This document shows, one piece after another, positions 11,789 to 19,624 of a stretch of 64,000 nucleotides of DNA. The stretch comes from Acetivibrio alkalicellulosi (lineage in GTDB: Bacteria > Bacillota > Clostridia > Acetivibrionales > Acetivibrionaceae): contig VLTH01000002.1 of assembly GCA_008125075.1 (NCBI GenBank), positions 932,125 to 996,124 of the forward strand. Direction: 5' to 3'. The position numbers were made by a program, and so were the translations under genes. The notes under the pieces were generated by a model. It made no database searches and was not told the DNA's origin. It saw only the letters and a list, made by a program, of their open reading frames with translations. Position 1 is the first letter of the stretch, and each line of letters starts with the position of its first letter.

Positions 11789-12859
11789 ATGAAAAAAATT
11801 ATATTTAATATTACAGTTTTAATGTGTTTTACTACTTTGTTTTTGGCAAATGCACAAGCACAAACAACTTCAGGTTCAGACTCTAGGAGTGCTTTTGCTG
11901 CAATAGAAGCACAAGGATATAATTATTTGAGTTCTTTAACTATTGAGATAATAGGTATAGGTACTAGTGGAAGCGGTGTAGGATATGGTGATTTAAATGG
12001 AGATGGAGTTATTGATTCAAGTGATTATATATTACTTAGAAGATTTATTTTAGGAATAATATCATCTATCAATAACATAACAGCTGCTGATTTAAATGGC
12101 GATGGAAACATTGATTCTACTGATGTTATTCTTTTAAGGAGGTATATAATGGAGATTATAAGAGTATTTCCTGTAGAAAGCATGGCGCCAACACCTACAC
12201 CGATACCAACACAAGCGCCAACACCAACTGTTGATCCTAATGCTAAGCTTGTAGCTCTTACATTTGATGATGGACCCCATGCTCAACTTACACCTCTTGT
12301 GTTAGATAAACTTGATAAGCATGGTGTTCCAGCAACATTCTTTGTAATAGGGCAGCAAATAAACTCATCAACAAGTGCAGTTATGAAAAGAATAGCCGAC
12401 TCAGGACATGAGATAGGAAACCACTCATGGGAACATCAAAATATGAACAATATGTCTGCACAAGCTATTAAGGAGTCGATACAAAAGACAAACAGAGCTA
12501 TTTTTGAGCATACAGGCCAAACTCCTAAATTTTTCCGTCCGCCGTTTCTTTCTACAAACAGTGCGATGTTTTCTTCAATTGATCTGGTATTTGCTGGTGG
12601 AGTTACTGCAAATGACTGGGATCAATCAACAACTGCCCAACAGAGAGCAAGTGCTATCCTAAATGGTGTTAGAGATGGATCTATAGTTCTTTTACATGAT
12701 GTACAACCCTTGCCACATCCAACACCGGAAGCTCTTGATATAATTATTCCTGAGCTTAAAAGACAGGGATATGAGTTTGTAACAGTATCTGATTTATTCA
12801 GGCTAAAAGGAGTTCTAATAAATCCATCAGATACTAAGATGTATAATTCTGTACCATAG
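11789..12859 (+). CDS. Dockerin-bearing CE4 polysaccharide deacetylase with a CBM6 stub
   Basis: Secreted enzyme of 356 residues. Signal peptide about 1-27 (MKKIIF to AQAQ); then about 30 residues (FAAIEAQGYNYLSSLTIEI, ending GSGVGYG) that match the first strands of a CBM6 and stop abruptly; a type I dockerin (about 64-128, DLNGDGVIDSSD and [12 protein letters not shown]); a Thr/Pro linker; and a NodB-type CE4 domain (about 148-335) with catalytic/metal residues in TFDDGPH (Asp160-Asp161), HSWEH, RPPF and LLHDV. CE4 enzymes remove acetyl groups from xylan or amino sugars; dockerin and neighbourhood favour xylan. Start 11789 follows GGGGTAAAAAG; an earlier ATG at 11759 lacks a site and would spoil the signal peptide. 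Confidence 0.9.
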   Translation: MKKIIFNITVLMCFTTLFLANAQAQTTSGSDSRSAFAAIEAQGYNYLSSLTIEIIGIGTSGSGVGYGDLNGDGVIDSSDYILLRRFILGIISSINNITAADLNGDGNIDSTDVILLRRYIMEIIRVFPVESMAPTPTPIPTQAPTPTVDPNAKLVALTFDDGPHAQLTPLVLDKLDKHGVPATFFVIGQQINSSTSAVMKRIADSGHEIGNHSWEHQNMNNMSAQAIKESIQKTNRAIFEHTGQTPKFFRPPFLSTNSAMFSSIDLVFAGGVTANDWDQSTTAQQRASAILNGVRDGSIVLLHDVQPLPHPTPEALDIIIPELKRQGYEFVTVSDLFRLKGVLINPSDTKMYNSVP

Positions 12860-12960
12860 ATTAGGACTGCTGAAAATATAACTTTTACTATTATTTTACC
12901 ACAGCCCTTATAGGAAGCCTTGGGACAAAGTAGAAGTAATATTTCAGACATTACTTAGCT
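12860..12960. repeat. Family B-like repeat, copy 4 (inverted)
   Basis: Carries GACTGCTGAAAATATAACTT, the reverse complement of the family B right end, directly after the deacetylase stop, and a second part AGTAATATTTCAGACATTAC near 12938-12957. The element is diverged compared with the copies at 1368 and 4409. Confidence 0.45.
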
Positions 12961-12985
12961 TGTATGATGTAATACTCTTTTCATA

Positions 12986-13020
12986 CTTCAAGGAGGGGGA
13001 TTTAATACCCCTTCTTGAAG
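12986..13020. other. Hairpin with GC-rich stem
   Basis: CTTCAAGGAGGGG at 12986 onward pairs with CCCCTTCTTGAAG ending at 13020, leaving a loop of about nine bases. There is no T-run on either side. It is probably an mRNA 3-prime stabiliser or a secondary terminator of the deacetylase transcript. Confidence 0.45.
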
Positions 13021-13060
13021 CTCTCACCAAATAATTAAAGAACATCTTCAAGTATTAATG

Positions 13061-13104
13061 CGGGGATGTTACAACAAGTTAGTTTGTAACGCCCTCTTTT
13101 TTTT
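13061..13104 (+). terminator. Intrinsic terminator after the CE4 gene
   Basis: GTTACAA at 13068 pairs with TTGTAAC ending at 13090; a flanking GGG/CCC can extend the stem with a bulge, and a run of eight or more T follows (13097-13104). It closes the xylan-enzyme block before the SLH operon. Confidence 0.65.
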
Positions 13105-13285
13105 ATCAACTTACATAATGCAAAAGAATAGACCATTTTTTAATGAATTTAGCAGTATATAATCTCGAATCTAAATTGCCTTTTGTTCTATCCTGTAATA
13201 AATTATTAATAAAAAGCTTTTAAAAATTAGCCGATATAGAAAATAAGGCTAATTTTTTTACTTTATTCTGAAAGGTAGTGTTGAA

Positions 13286-16264
13286 GTGCTTAAGAAAAGT
13301 ACATTTGCTAAATTCTTAATTTTAGTATTAACGATATCTTTAATATTATCATTTCCCACATATTCGCAGGAGATAGCTGAAATGATTTTTGAAGGTATAG
13401 ACAATGGTTCTGTTCGTTTAAACAATATAGATTTTCACGATGTTAGAAACTCGGGCACATGGGCAACAGAGGCAATATATGAGGTTGGTGCACTAGATAT
13501 AATAAAAGGCTATGGGAACAGGATTTTTGGACGTACAAATCACGTAACAAAAGAACAGGCAATAGCCATTATTTATAGAGCAGTGGGTAGAGAAGAAGAT
13601 GCTCAGAGAATGGCAGAGCTTTTAGATAATGCAAGGATTGCCGATGAAAGAAATACAAATGCACTTAGTATGTGGTCAGATGGTTATTTAAGGCTAGCAG
13701 CAGAAGAAGGACTTATAAGCTGGCAGGATTATAATGATGCCCTTAATCCTGATCAGAGTGAGATTTTAGAAAATGGATTTTTTCGTCAAAGATCTGCAAC
13801 AAGGCAAGAAGTTGCAAGGTGGATGGCAATTGCTTTAGGTATTGAACCTATATATGGTCAGCATCAAATATTTAATAATTTTGTGGATTGGACAAGTGCA
13901 GATCCTCATAAAGTACCTTATATTGAAGCATCTCTAGTAAATGGGATGATGAGTGGAGAAGGAAATGGATACTTTAGGCCACTTGGAGTAATAACAAGAG
14001 AACAGATGGCACAGATCATTAAAAATGGTGCCTCTTCCATATTTCCATTGCTGGGATATGATAAAAAGACTGGTACTATAGAAGGCATAAGGAATGCAAG
14101 GGATTACACACAGGGTCTGGATATTTCAAGAAAGACATTTAATGTTAGAAACAGCAATGGAATGCTTCATCAAATAGTAACTCAAAAATCAAATAATGTA
14201 AGTAGAATTAGTGAACAGGCAGGTAGACCTATAGATGGAAGTGACGTTGAACTTATTGTACACAAAGCCGGACGGATTGGTAATAGCAGCCTTTTATCTG
14301 AAGGAGACAGGATTGAATACATAACTTCTTTAGATAATAAAGTTAAGTTTGTAAATGTCATTTCAAACACTTTAAATACCAGTTATATTGTTGGTAAAAT
14401 AAATGGTTTTGATGATCAACATACAAAACTCAACCTTTCTAAAATATTTGATCTGGACTATCCTCGTGTAGACATAGAGAGTAGAAATTTTTCTTTTAAT
14501 ATGAAAGGCAGAGATATTGATGTAACCTATGTTGTCAGCAATAATGCAAAAGTTTATATTGATGGAAGGTTGTCAGAAATTAAAAGTATACCTAATGGTA
14601 CAGATGCTATAATAGAAATACGTGATAATATAGTTGTTGGAATAAAGACAGTAGAATTACGTCTTAGAGAACAGGGAGTTATTAATGGTATAGTAGAAGA
14701 AAATAACCCGAATTTAGGATTTATAACCTTATACAATGAACATTCTCAAGACTTAAGAACTTCTCCTTTAGAAAGGCTAACACATCTTAAAACATACAGT
14801 TATACTAATCCAAGAGATATTCAAATTTTAAGAAATGGATATCCAGCTAAAATTGAGGATATACAATCTGGTGATTCAGCATATATAAAACTTGATAAAG
14901 ATGGCAATATTGAAATAATAAGTAGTGTGGACAATTACATAGCTAAATATGGAAAAGTCATTTCTAAAAGGCCGGATCATTTATTAGTTAGGTATGATGA
15001 TGGAATGGAGCAAATTTTAGAAGTTAAAGATGCTTTAGTGATATTTGATAAAAGAATTTCTGATTATGACACTTTACGTGAAGGGGATAGGGTGAGACTG
15101 CTTCTAAATGTTACTGACAAATTTACAGATTTAAAGCAGATAACAATAGATGGAAGTGGGCTTCATGTTTCAAATATATATAAAGGAACAATGGTTGGAT
15201 TAGATGATATTACCAGGAGGATGGTCATTAAAAATGTTCAGGTTTTTGAAAATGGAAATTGGAGAAGAACCGAGCAAAAAGGTTTTCATTCTGTAGAATT
15301 GGCAGAAGATAATATATTTATGTTTAATAATAACCCTCTTAATACAAATGATGTAAGAAGATTATTTAGAGAACAGGAAGCATATATAGCTGTTTTAGAA
15401 GACTTCGGAAAAAGTGAAAAAGCGGTATTTGTATCATTTAGAAACTCAAATGACACTGAAGCTCCTGTTTTTGATGATGTTATAGCATCTAATAGACCTG
15501 GAAGTGAGGGCGAATTTACACTTGGACAAGAATATAGAAATATAATTTATAATGCAGGGACAATAATTGTAAAAGACAACAGGCTTGTTTCGGGTAACAA
15601 TATATCAAATGAAGACATGGCATATGTGGTTGCAAACAGAAGATATAACGATGGGGTTTATCAGGCGGGTGTAATTGCTATAAATGAGAGGTTTAATCCT
15701 GATTTTATTGATATATACAGAGGAAGGATATCACAGATAAATACAAATACCAGTGTAACATTAGGATCTTTTTCAAGACTTAATGGCCTAAATTGGGAAT
15801 TTAATAATACGCCTAAGACACTCTCAATAACCTATGACACAAAAATAGTAGATGATAATGGTATTGTTGGACAACGTAATTTTATAGACCATGGAGATTT
15901 AAGTTTCAAAGACAGAACAGTATATATTCTTGCACAGGGGACCGATGCGATATTAATAAGTACTGCTCCATATGGAAATATCAATGTAAGAGGTGAAATA
16001 TTCGAAATAACAGGAGCAGTTGATGGTAACGATGAAGAACAAGAGCCAAATGAATTTAGAATTATAAATGCTAGAGTATATGATGTATCATCATTTATGT
16101 GGAAAGATAACAATGATATGACCTTTGACATATTAAATACAAGTGTAATTATAAAAAATAACAGCATTGTTGCACCTTCTGATTTAAAGAAAGGTGACAG
16201 GGTAAGGGTAATTAAGAGAGAAAGTGATGAGTCAAAAGATGCCTTAATAGTGTTTGTAGAGTGA
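13286..16264 (+). CDS. SLH-domain surface protein with repeated beta modules
   Basis: Secreted 992-residue protein. A signal peptide (about 1-28) is followed by three SLH domains (about 48-95, 110-172 and 192-245; for example VPYIEASLVNGMMSGEGNG), which anchor proteins to pyruvylated secondary wall polymer. The rest, about 270-992, is unrecognised. It shows at least six spaced repeats that begin Gly-x-Ile/Val (GKINGF, GIVEEN, GKVISK, GTMVGL, GRISQI, GEIFEI) and run to a GDxVRV-like strand, suggesting tandem small beta-barrels. The start is GTG 13286 with AAAGG ten bases upstream. It is the first gene of an apparent operon with the next SLH protein and the S41 protease. Confidence 0.85.
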   Translation: MLKKSTFAKFLILVLTISLILSFPTYSQEIAEMIFEGIDNGSVRLNNIDFHDVRNSGTWATEAIYEVGALDIIKGYGNRIFGRTNHVTKEQAIAIIYRAVGREEDAQRMAELLDNARIADERNTNALSMWSDGYLRLAAEEGLISWQDYNDALNPDQSEILENGFFRQRSATRQEVARWMAIALGIEPIYGQHQIFNNFVDWTSADPHKVPYIEASLVNGMMSGEGNGYFRPLGVITREQMAQIIKNGASSIFPLLGYDKKTGTIEGIRNARDYTQGLDISRKTFNVRNSNGMLHQIVTQKSNNVSRISEQAGRPIDGSDVELIVHKAGRIGNSSLLSEGDRIEYITSLDNKVKFVNVISNTLNTSYIVGKINGFDDQHTKLNLSKIFDLDYPRVDIESRNFSFNMKGRDIDVTYVVSNNAKVYIDGRLSEIKSIPNGTDAIIEIRDNIVVGIKTVELRLREQGVINGIVEENNPNLGFITLYNEHSQDLRTSPLERLTHLKTYSYTNPRDIQILRNGYPAKIEDIQSGDSAYIKLDKDGNIEIISSVDNYIAKYGKVISKRPDHLLVRYDDGMEQILEVKDALVIFDKRISDYDTLREGDRVRLLLNVTDKFTDLKQITIDGSGLHVSNIYKGTMVGLDDITRRMVIKNVQVFENGNWRRTEQKGFHSVELAEDNIFMFNNNPLNTNDVRRLFREQEAYIAVLEDFGKSEKAVFVSFRNSNDTEAPVFDDVIASNRPGSEGEFTLGQEYRNIIYNAGTIIVKDNRLVSGNNISNEDMAYVVANRRYNDGVYQAGVIAINERFNPDFIDIYRGRISQINTNTSVTLGSFSRLNGLNWEFNNTPKTLSITYDTKIVDDNGIVGQRNFIDHGDLSFKDRTVYILAQGTDAILISTAPYGNINVRGEIFEITGAVDGNDEEQEPNEFRIINARVYDVSSFMWKDNNDMTFDILNTSVIIKNNSIVAPSDLKKGDRVRVIKRESDESKDALIVFVE

Positions 16265-16305
16265 AAAAGTTAAATGATATTAAAAGAGTAAAAAGGAGAT
16301 TTACA

Positions 16306-17847
16306 ATGCAAAAAAAAGTACTAAATATTATTTTGATAGTAATACTATGTAGTACAATTCAAATGCCTGTATATGGAAGACTAGGGAATTCAGGATATGA
16401 AGGTGGAATTTCATCGGGTGAAGCTCCTGGAAGGACAGTGTTTGACTATAAAGAGGTAAGTTTTGTAACGGGTGAGCCTATTGTTTTTGAGGGAACTCTT
16501 ACAATTACTAAAAACTTAAGACAGGATAATGCCACAGGCAATGAGGTTATAACTTCAAATTATACATATAGACTCAATAATCTTGCAAAGGCCGCCACAT
16601 TAAACAGAGTTTTAATATATAGCACAGTACTGACAAAAAAAGAAAATGGTCAAACAATTGAATCAACAAGTCTCAATACAGGATATAGTGAAATAATACG
16701 AATTGGAAACACTACGTATAGACTTGAAAATTATGACTATACCAGAACTAACATTAAAGATTCAAAACCTGCTGTAGACTATTATGCGGGAAATTTGTGG
16801 GGAAGAAAAACATACCAGTCAGGGAATGGTTTAAATGGCTCAACTGTTACTATCGACGTGACAGGAGACTTTTATGGATATAATCAATTTTGGGGAACGG
16901 TTGAAACCCAAATTTTAGATTATCTTATTCAGACTCAAAACAGAATAAATGGAACAGTTGATAAATGGGGTGGAACTGCAAGTGTAAATCTTTCGTCTAC
17001 AACAACTAAGAATATCAGGTACATTGAAAATGAGCCTCAAACTATAAGTTTTGAAGGAGGATTTATACAAACTCAACATAATAACAGTGTATTGCAATAT
17101 ACAACAAGACTTCCTGAATTTGATTCTAACGGTGTATCTACAGACAGAATTATTGAGACAAAGGACAGTTTAAAGTTAGAGACTTTTCCTGAAAGTAAAA
17201 GGCTTTTGGTACCTCAAATAAATCATTTGAGAGGTCATTGGGCTTATGGAGATATAAAGCGACTTTATAGCCTTGAAGTATTTAAAGAAGATGCTTCAAG
17301 GTTTAACCCTCAGGAAGTTATGACAAGAGCAGAATTTGCAGATGCTTTTGTTCGTGCTGCTAAAGAAGTACCTTTAGATCCAGCACTTGTTAATCCCCGT
17401 GCAAACAGAGCTTTAAATAATACAAATAATCAAATTATATCGCCATTTTTGGATGTTCCCTCTGACAGCAAATATTTTAAAAGCATAAATAGTGCATTTG
17501 AGAGGGGAATGATTAGTGGAAGAGGAGATGGGAGATTTTCACCTGATGATTATTTGACTACTGCTGATGCCATCACAATAATAATAAGTTCCCTGGGTTT
17601 AGAGGGGCTTGCACCTGCTGGAGGTGCAATGACTACATTTAGAGATAATGGTGATATTCCAAGGTATGCAAGAAATTCAGTTTATGTTGCACAAAAAATA
17701 GGTCTTGTTTTAGGAGATGATAAAGGATTTTTAAAACCGATGGAGTATATTACTAAGGGAAGGGCTGCAGTTATAATTAATAAATATATAGATTATATGA
17801 GAGATGATTTAAAGAAGGATTATAGGGAAAGATTAATCAATTACTAA
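16306..17847 (+). CDS. SLH-domain surface protein (C-terminal SLH triplet)
   Basis: Secreted 513-residue protein with a signal peptide (about 1-25, ending PVYG), an N-terminal beta-rich region of unknown function (about 30-300), and three C-terminal SLH domains (about 305-495; RGHWAYGDIKRLYSLEVFKE, ERGMISGRGDGRFSPDD, VAQKIGLVLGDDKGFLKP). The start at 16306 lies behind AAGGAGAT; the frame extends to a GTG at 16261 that overlaps the previous stop but has no such site. The SLH position is opposite to that of the upstream gene. Likely an envelope component; no enzymatic motif is seen. Confidence 0.85.
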   Translation: MQKKVLNIILIVILCSTIQMPVYGRLGNSGYEGGISSGEAPGRTVFDYKEVSFVTGEPIVFEGTLTITKNLRQDNATGNEVITSNYTYRLNNLAKAATLNRVLIYSTVLTKKENGQTIESTSLNTGYSEIIRIGNTTYRLENYDYTRTNIKDSKPAVDYYAGNLWGRKTYQSGNGLNGSTVTIDVTGDFYGYNQFWGTVETQILDYLIQTQNRINGTVDKWGGTASVNLSSTTTKNIRYIENEPQTISFEGGFIQTQHNNSVLQYTTRLPEFDSNGVSTDRIIETKDSLKLETFPESKRLLVPQINHLRGHWAYGDIKRLYSLEVFKEDASRFNPQEVMTRAEFADAFVRAAKEVPLDPALVNPRANRALNNTNNQIISPFLDVPSDSKYFKSINSAFERGMISGRGDGRFSPDDYLTTADAITIIISSLGLEGLAPAGGAMTTFRDNGDIPRYARNSVYVAQKIGLVLGDDKGFLKPMEYITKGRAAVIINKYIDYMRDDLKKDYRERLINY

Positions 17848-17926
17848 GTATTAGCTGAAATATTACTTACACTTTTCACGGAGGTCTGTAGTGAAATAGT
17901 AGAGGATGTTATATTTTCAGCAATAC
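17848..17926. repeat. Family B inverted-repeat element, copy 3
   Basis: Begins GTATTAGCTGAAATATTACT just after the SLH gene stop and ends GTTATATTTTCAGCAATACA. The ends are inverted copies and the spacer is longer (about 45 bases) than in the copy at 4409. It lies in the gap before the S41 protease gene. Confidence 0.6.
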
Positions 17927-17953
17927 AATTTATGGAGAAAAGAGGGAGATAAC

Positions 17954-19435
17954 ATGAAAAAAACACATTTTAAATATCTAGTGTCAATAGTAATGGTGTT
18001 TTGTTTGTTAATGACAGGAGTTGCCTGGGCAAACAATCAAGACTTTAATGAATATGAATTAGATTACTTTAAGAGTGTCATGGAAATGATCAAGGAAAAT
18101 TACAGTGGAGAGATAACTATTGAAGAACTTGTTGAGGGCGCATTAAAGGGTATGTTTGACACGATGGATGATTATACAGTATATTATACAAAACAAGAAG
18201 CCGAAAGCTTTTTTAGTGATGTTAGCGGATCGTACAAGGGAATAGGAATTATGTTTTCAAAATATGGGCAAGAGGTTGTAGTAGTAAAAGTATTTGACTC
18301 GTCTCCTGCACAAAATGCAGGAATTGTCGCAGGTGATATAATTGTTGAAGTAGATGATGTTGACATTACTTCAAAATCTACAGACGAAATAGCTAGTTTA
18401 ATAAGAGGTGAAGAAGGGACAAAAGTTGTTTTAGGAATAAGAAGAAAAGACAGTGATAAACTAAAAAGAGTTGTTGTAATGAGAAAGGAAATTAAAATAA
18501 GTCCTGGTGAATATAGCATAGAGGGTGATATAGGCTATATTAAATTAGAGGTTTTTAATTCAAATACAAGTGATTTTATATCTAAAGCTCTAAAAGAAAT
18601 GGATAATAATAATATAAAAAAAATAATACTTGATTTACGAGATAATCCAGGTGGAGAGGTTAATCAGGCAGTCGCTGTAGCTAGAAAATTCGTGCCAAAA
18701 GGTCTTATTACAAGACTTGAATTTAAGTCTGAAGGGTTAGTAAACCATGAATATAAATCATATTTAGCACAGACTAAGTACAATGTTGTAGTATTGGTAA
18801 ATGAAATGAGTGCAAGTGCAGCCGAAATTCTGGCAGGAGCTATACAGGACACAGAGGCGGGAGTTTTGGTTGGGACAAAAACCTTTGGAAAAGCAAAAGT
18901 TCAAAATCTTTTTCCAATTCTAAATGAAAAAGCATATAGGAAATATGAGAAGGAGTTGGGTGTTAGCATAGTAAATGGATATGAATTGTCAACAGTCCAT
19001 GGGATAACACCTTCTGATGATGAAATAATAGGCTGGACTAAAATAACTACAGGAAGGTATTATACACCAAATGGTAGAATGATAGATGGCGTGGGAATAG
19101 AGCCTGATATTTTTGTGGATAACAATACATATGACATAGACTTAAGAAGTATTGAAAAGCTAAGGAAGACAGTTAAACCTGAGCTAAACTCAGAGAGTGT
19201 AGATGTATATAATGCAAAAAAGATTTTAAAGCTTAGTGGTTATGAAGTTGGTGATCTAGACATGCTTATGGATGGGAAAACATTCAAATCTGTTGCAGCA
19301 TTTCAAAAAGATGAGGGACTTTTTCCATACGGTGTTTTGGATTTTGCAACACAAAGGGCATTAAATAAAAAACTAGATGAGCTATCATATGGATTTGATA
19401 GACAGTACCTTAAGGCGGTAGAAATATTAAAATAA
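17954..19435 (+). CDS. S41-family C-terminal processing protease (CtpA type) with peptidoglycan-binding tail
   Basis: Exported serine protease of 493 residues: signal peptide or anchor (about 1-27, VAWA); a PDZ domain (about 95-175, GIGIMFSKYGQEVVVVKVF to VLGIRRK); the S41 catalytic domain with the Ser-Lys dyad at Ser288 (MSASAAEILAGA) and Lys313 (GTKTFGKAKVQ), 25 residues apart as in CtpB; and a C-terminal PG_binding_1-like domain (about 420-480). Such proteases trim or destroy exported proteins, and in spore formers CtpB takes part in sporulation signalling. The start at 17954 follows GAGGGAG; earlier in-frame codons lie in the family B repeat. It is downstream of two SLH genes and upstream of a subtilase. 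Confidence 0.92.
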   Translation: MKKTHFKYLVSIVMVFCLLMTGVAWANNQDFNEYELDYFKSVMEMIKENYSGEITIEELVEGALKGMFDTMDDYTVYYTKQEAESFFSDVSGSYKGIGIMFSKYGQEVVVVKVFDSSPAQNAGIVAGDIIVEVDDVDITSKSTDEIASLIRGEEGTKVVLGIRRKDSDKLKRVVVMRKEIKISPGEYSIEGDIGYIKLEVFNSNTSDFISKALKEMDNNNIKKIILDLRDNPGGEVNQAVAVARKFVPKGLITRLEFKSEGLVNHEYKSYLAQTKYNVVVLVNEMSASAAEILAGAIQDTEAGVLVGTKTFGKAKVQNLFPILNEKAYRKYEKELGVSIVNGYELSTVHGITPSDDEIIGWTKITTGRYYTPNGRMIDGVGIEPDIFVDNNTYDIDLRSIEKLRKTVKPELNSESVDVYNAKKILKLSGYEVGDLDMLMDGKTFKSVAAFQKDEGLFPYGVLDFATQRALNKKLDELSYGFDRQYLKAVEILK

Positions 19436-19476
19436 AGTTATTGAATATAATAAATAAAGTTATTTAAGATAAAGTA

Positions 19477-19520
19477 AAGGCTTTCAATACAATGATAATA
19501 TTGCATTGAAAGCCTTTTTT
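19477..19520 (+). terminator. Intrinsic terminator after the S41 gene
   Basis: AAGGCTTTCAAT pairs with ATTGAAAGCCTT, with a loop that can itself fold, followed by a T-run ending at 19520. It separates the SLH-S41 operon from the subtilase gene. Confidence 0.85.
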
Positions 19521-19548
19521 ATTCTACAGCAATAATAAAAATGAAAAG

Positions 19549-19577
19549 TTGACAAATTATACATGTTTTTATAAAAT
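19549..19577 (+). promoter_or_regulatory. SigA-type promoter for the subtilase-amidase gene
   Basis: TTGACA at 19549-19554 and TAAAAT at 19572-19577 with a 17-base spacer. It lies about 48 bases before the ATG at 19625 and just after the S41 terminator. Confidence 0.7.
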
Positions 19578-19624
19578 GGTAATAACAAAAAATAAATTAA
19601 TTTATATTCAGGGGGAGAAAAAAC

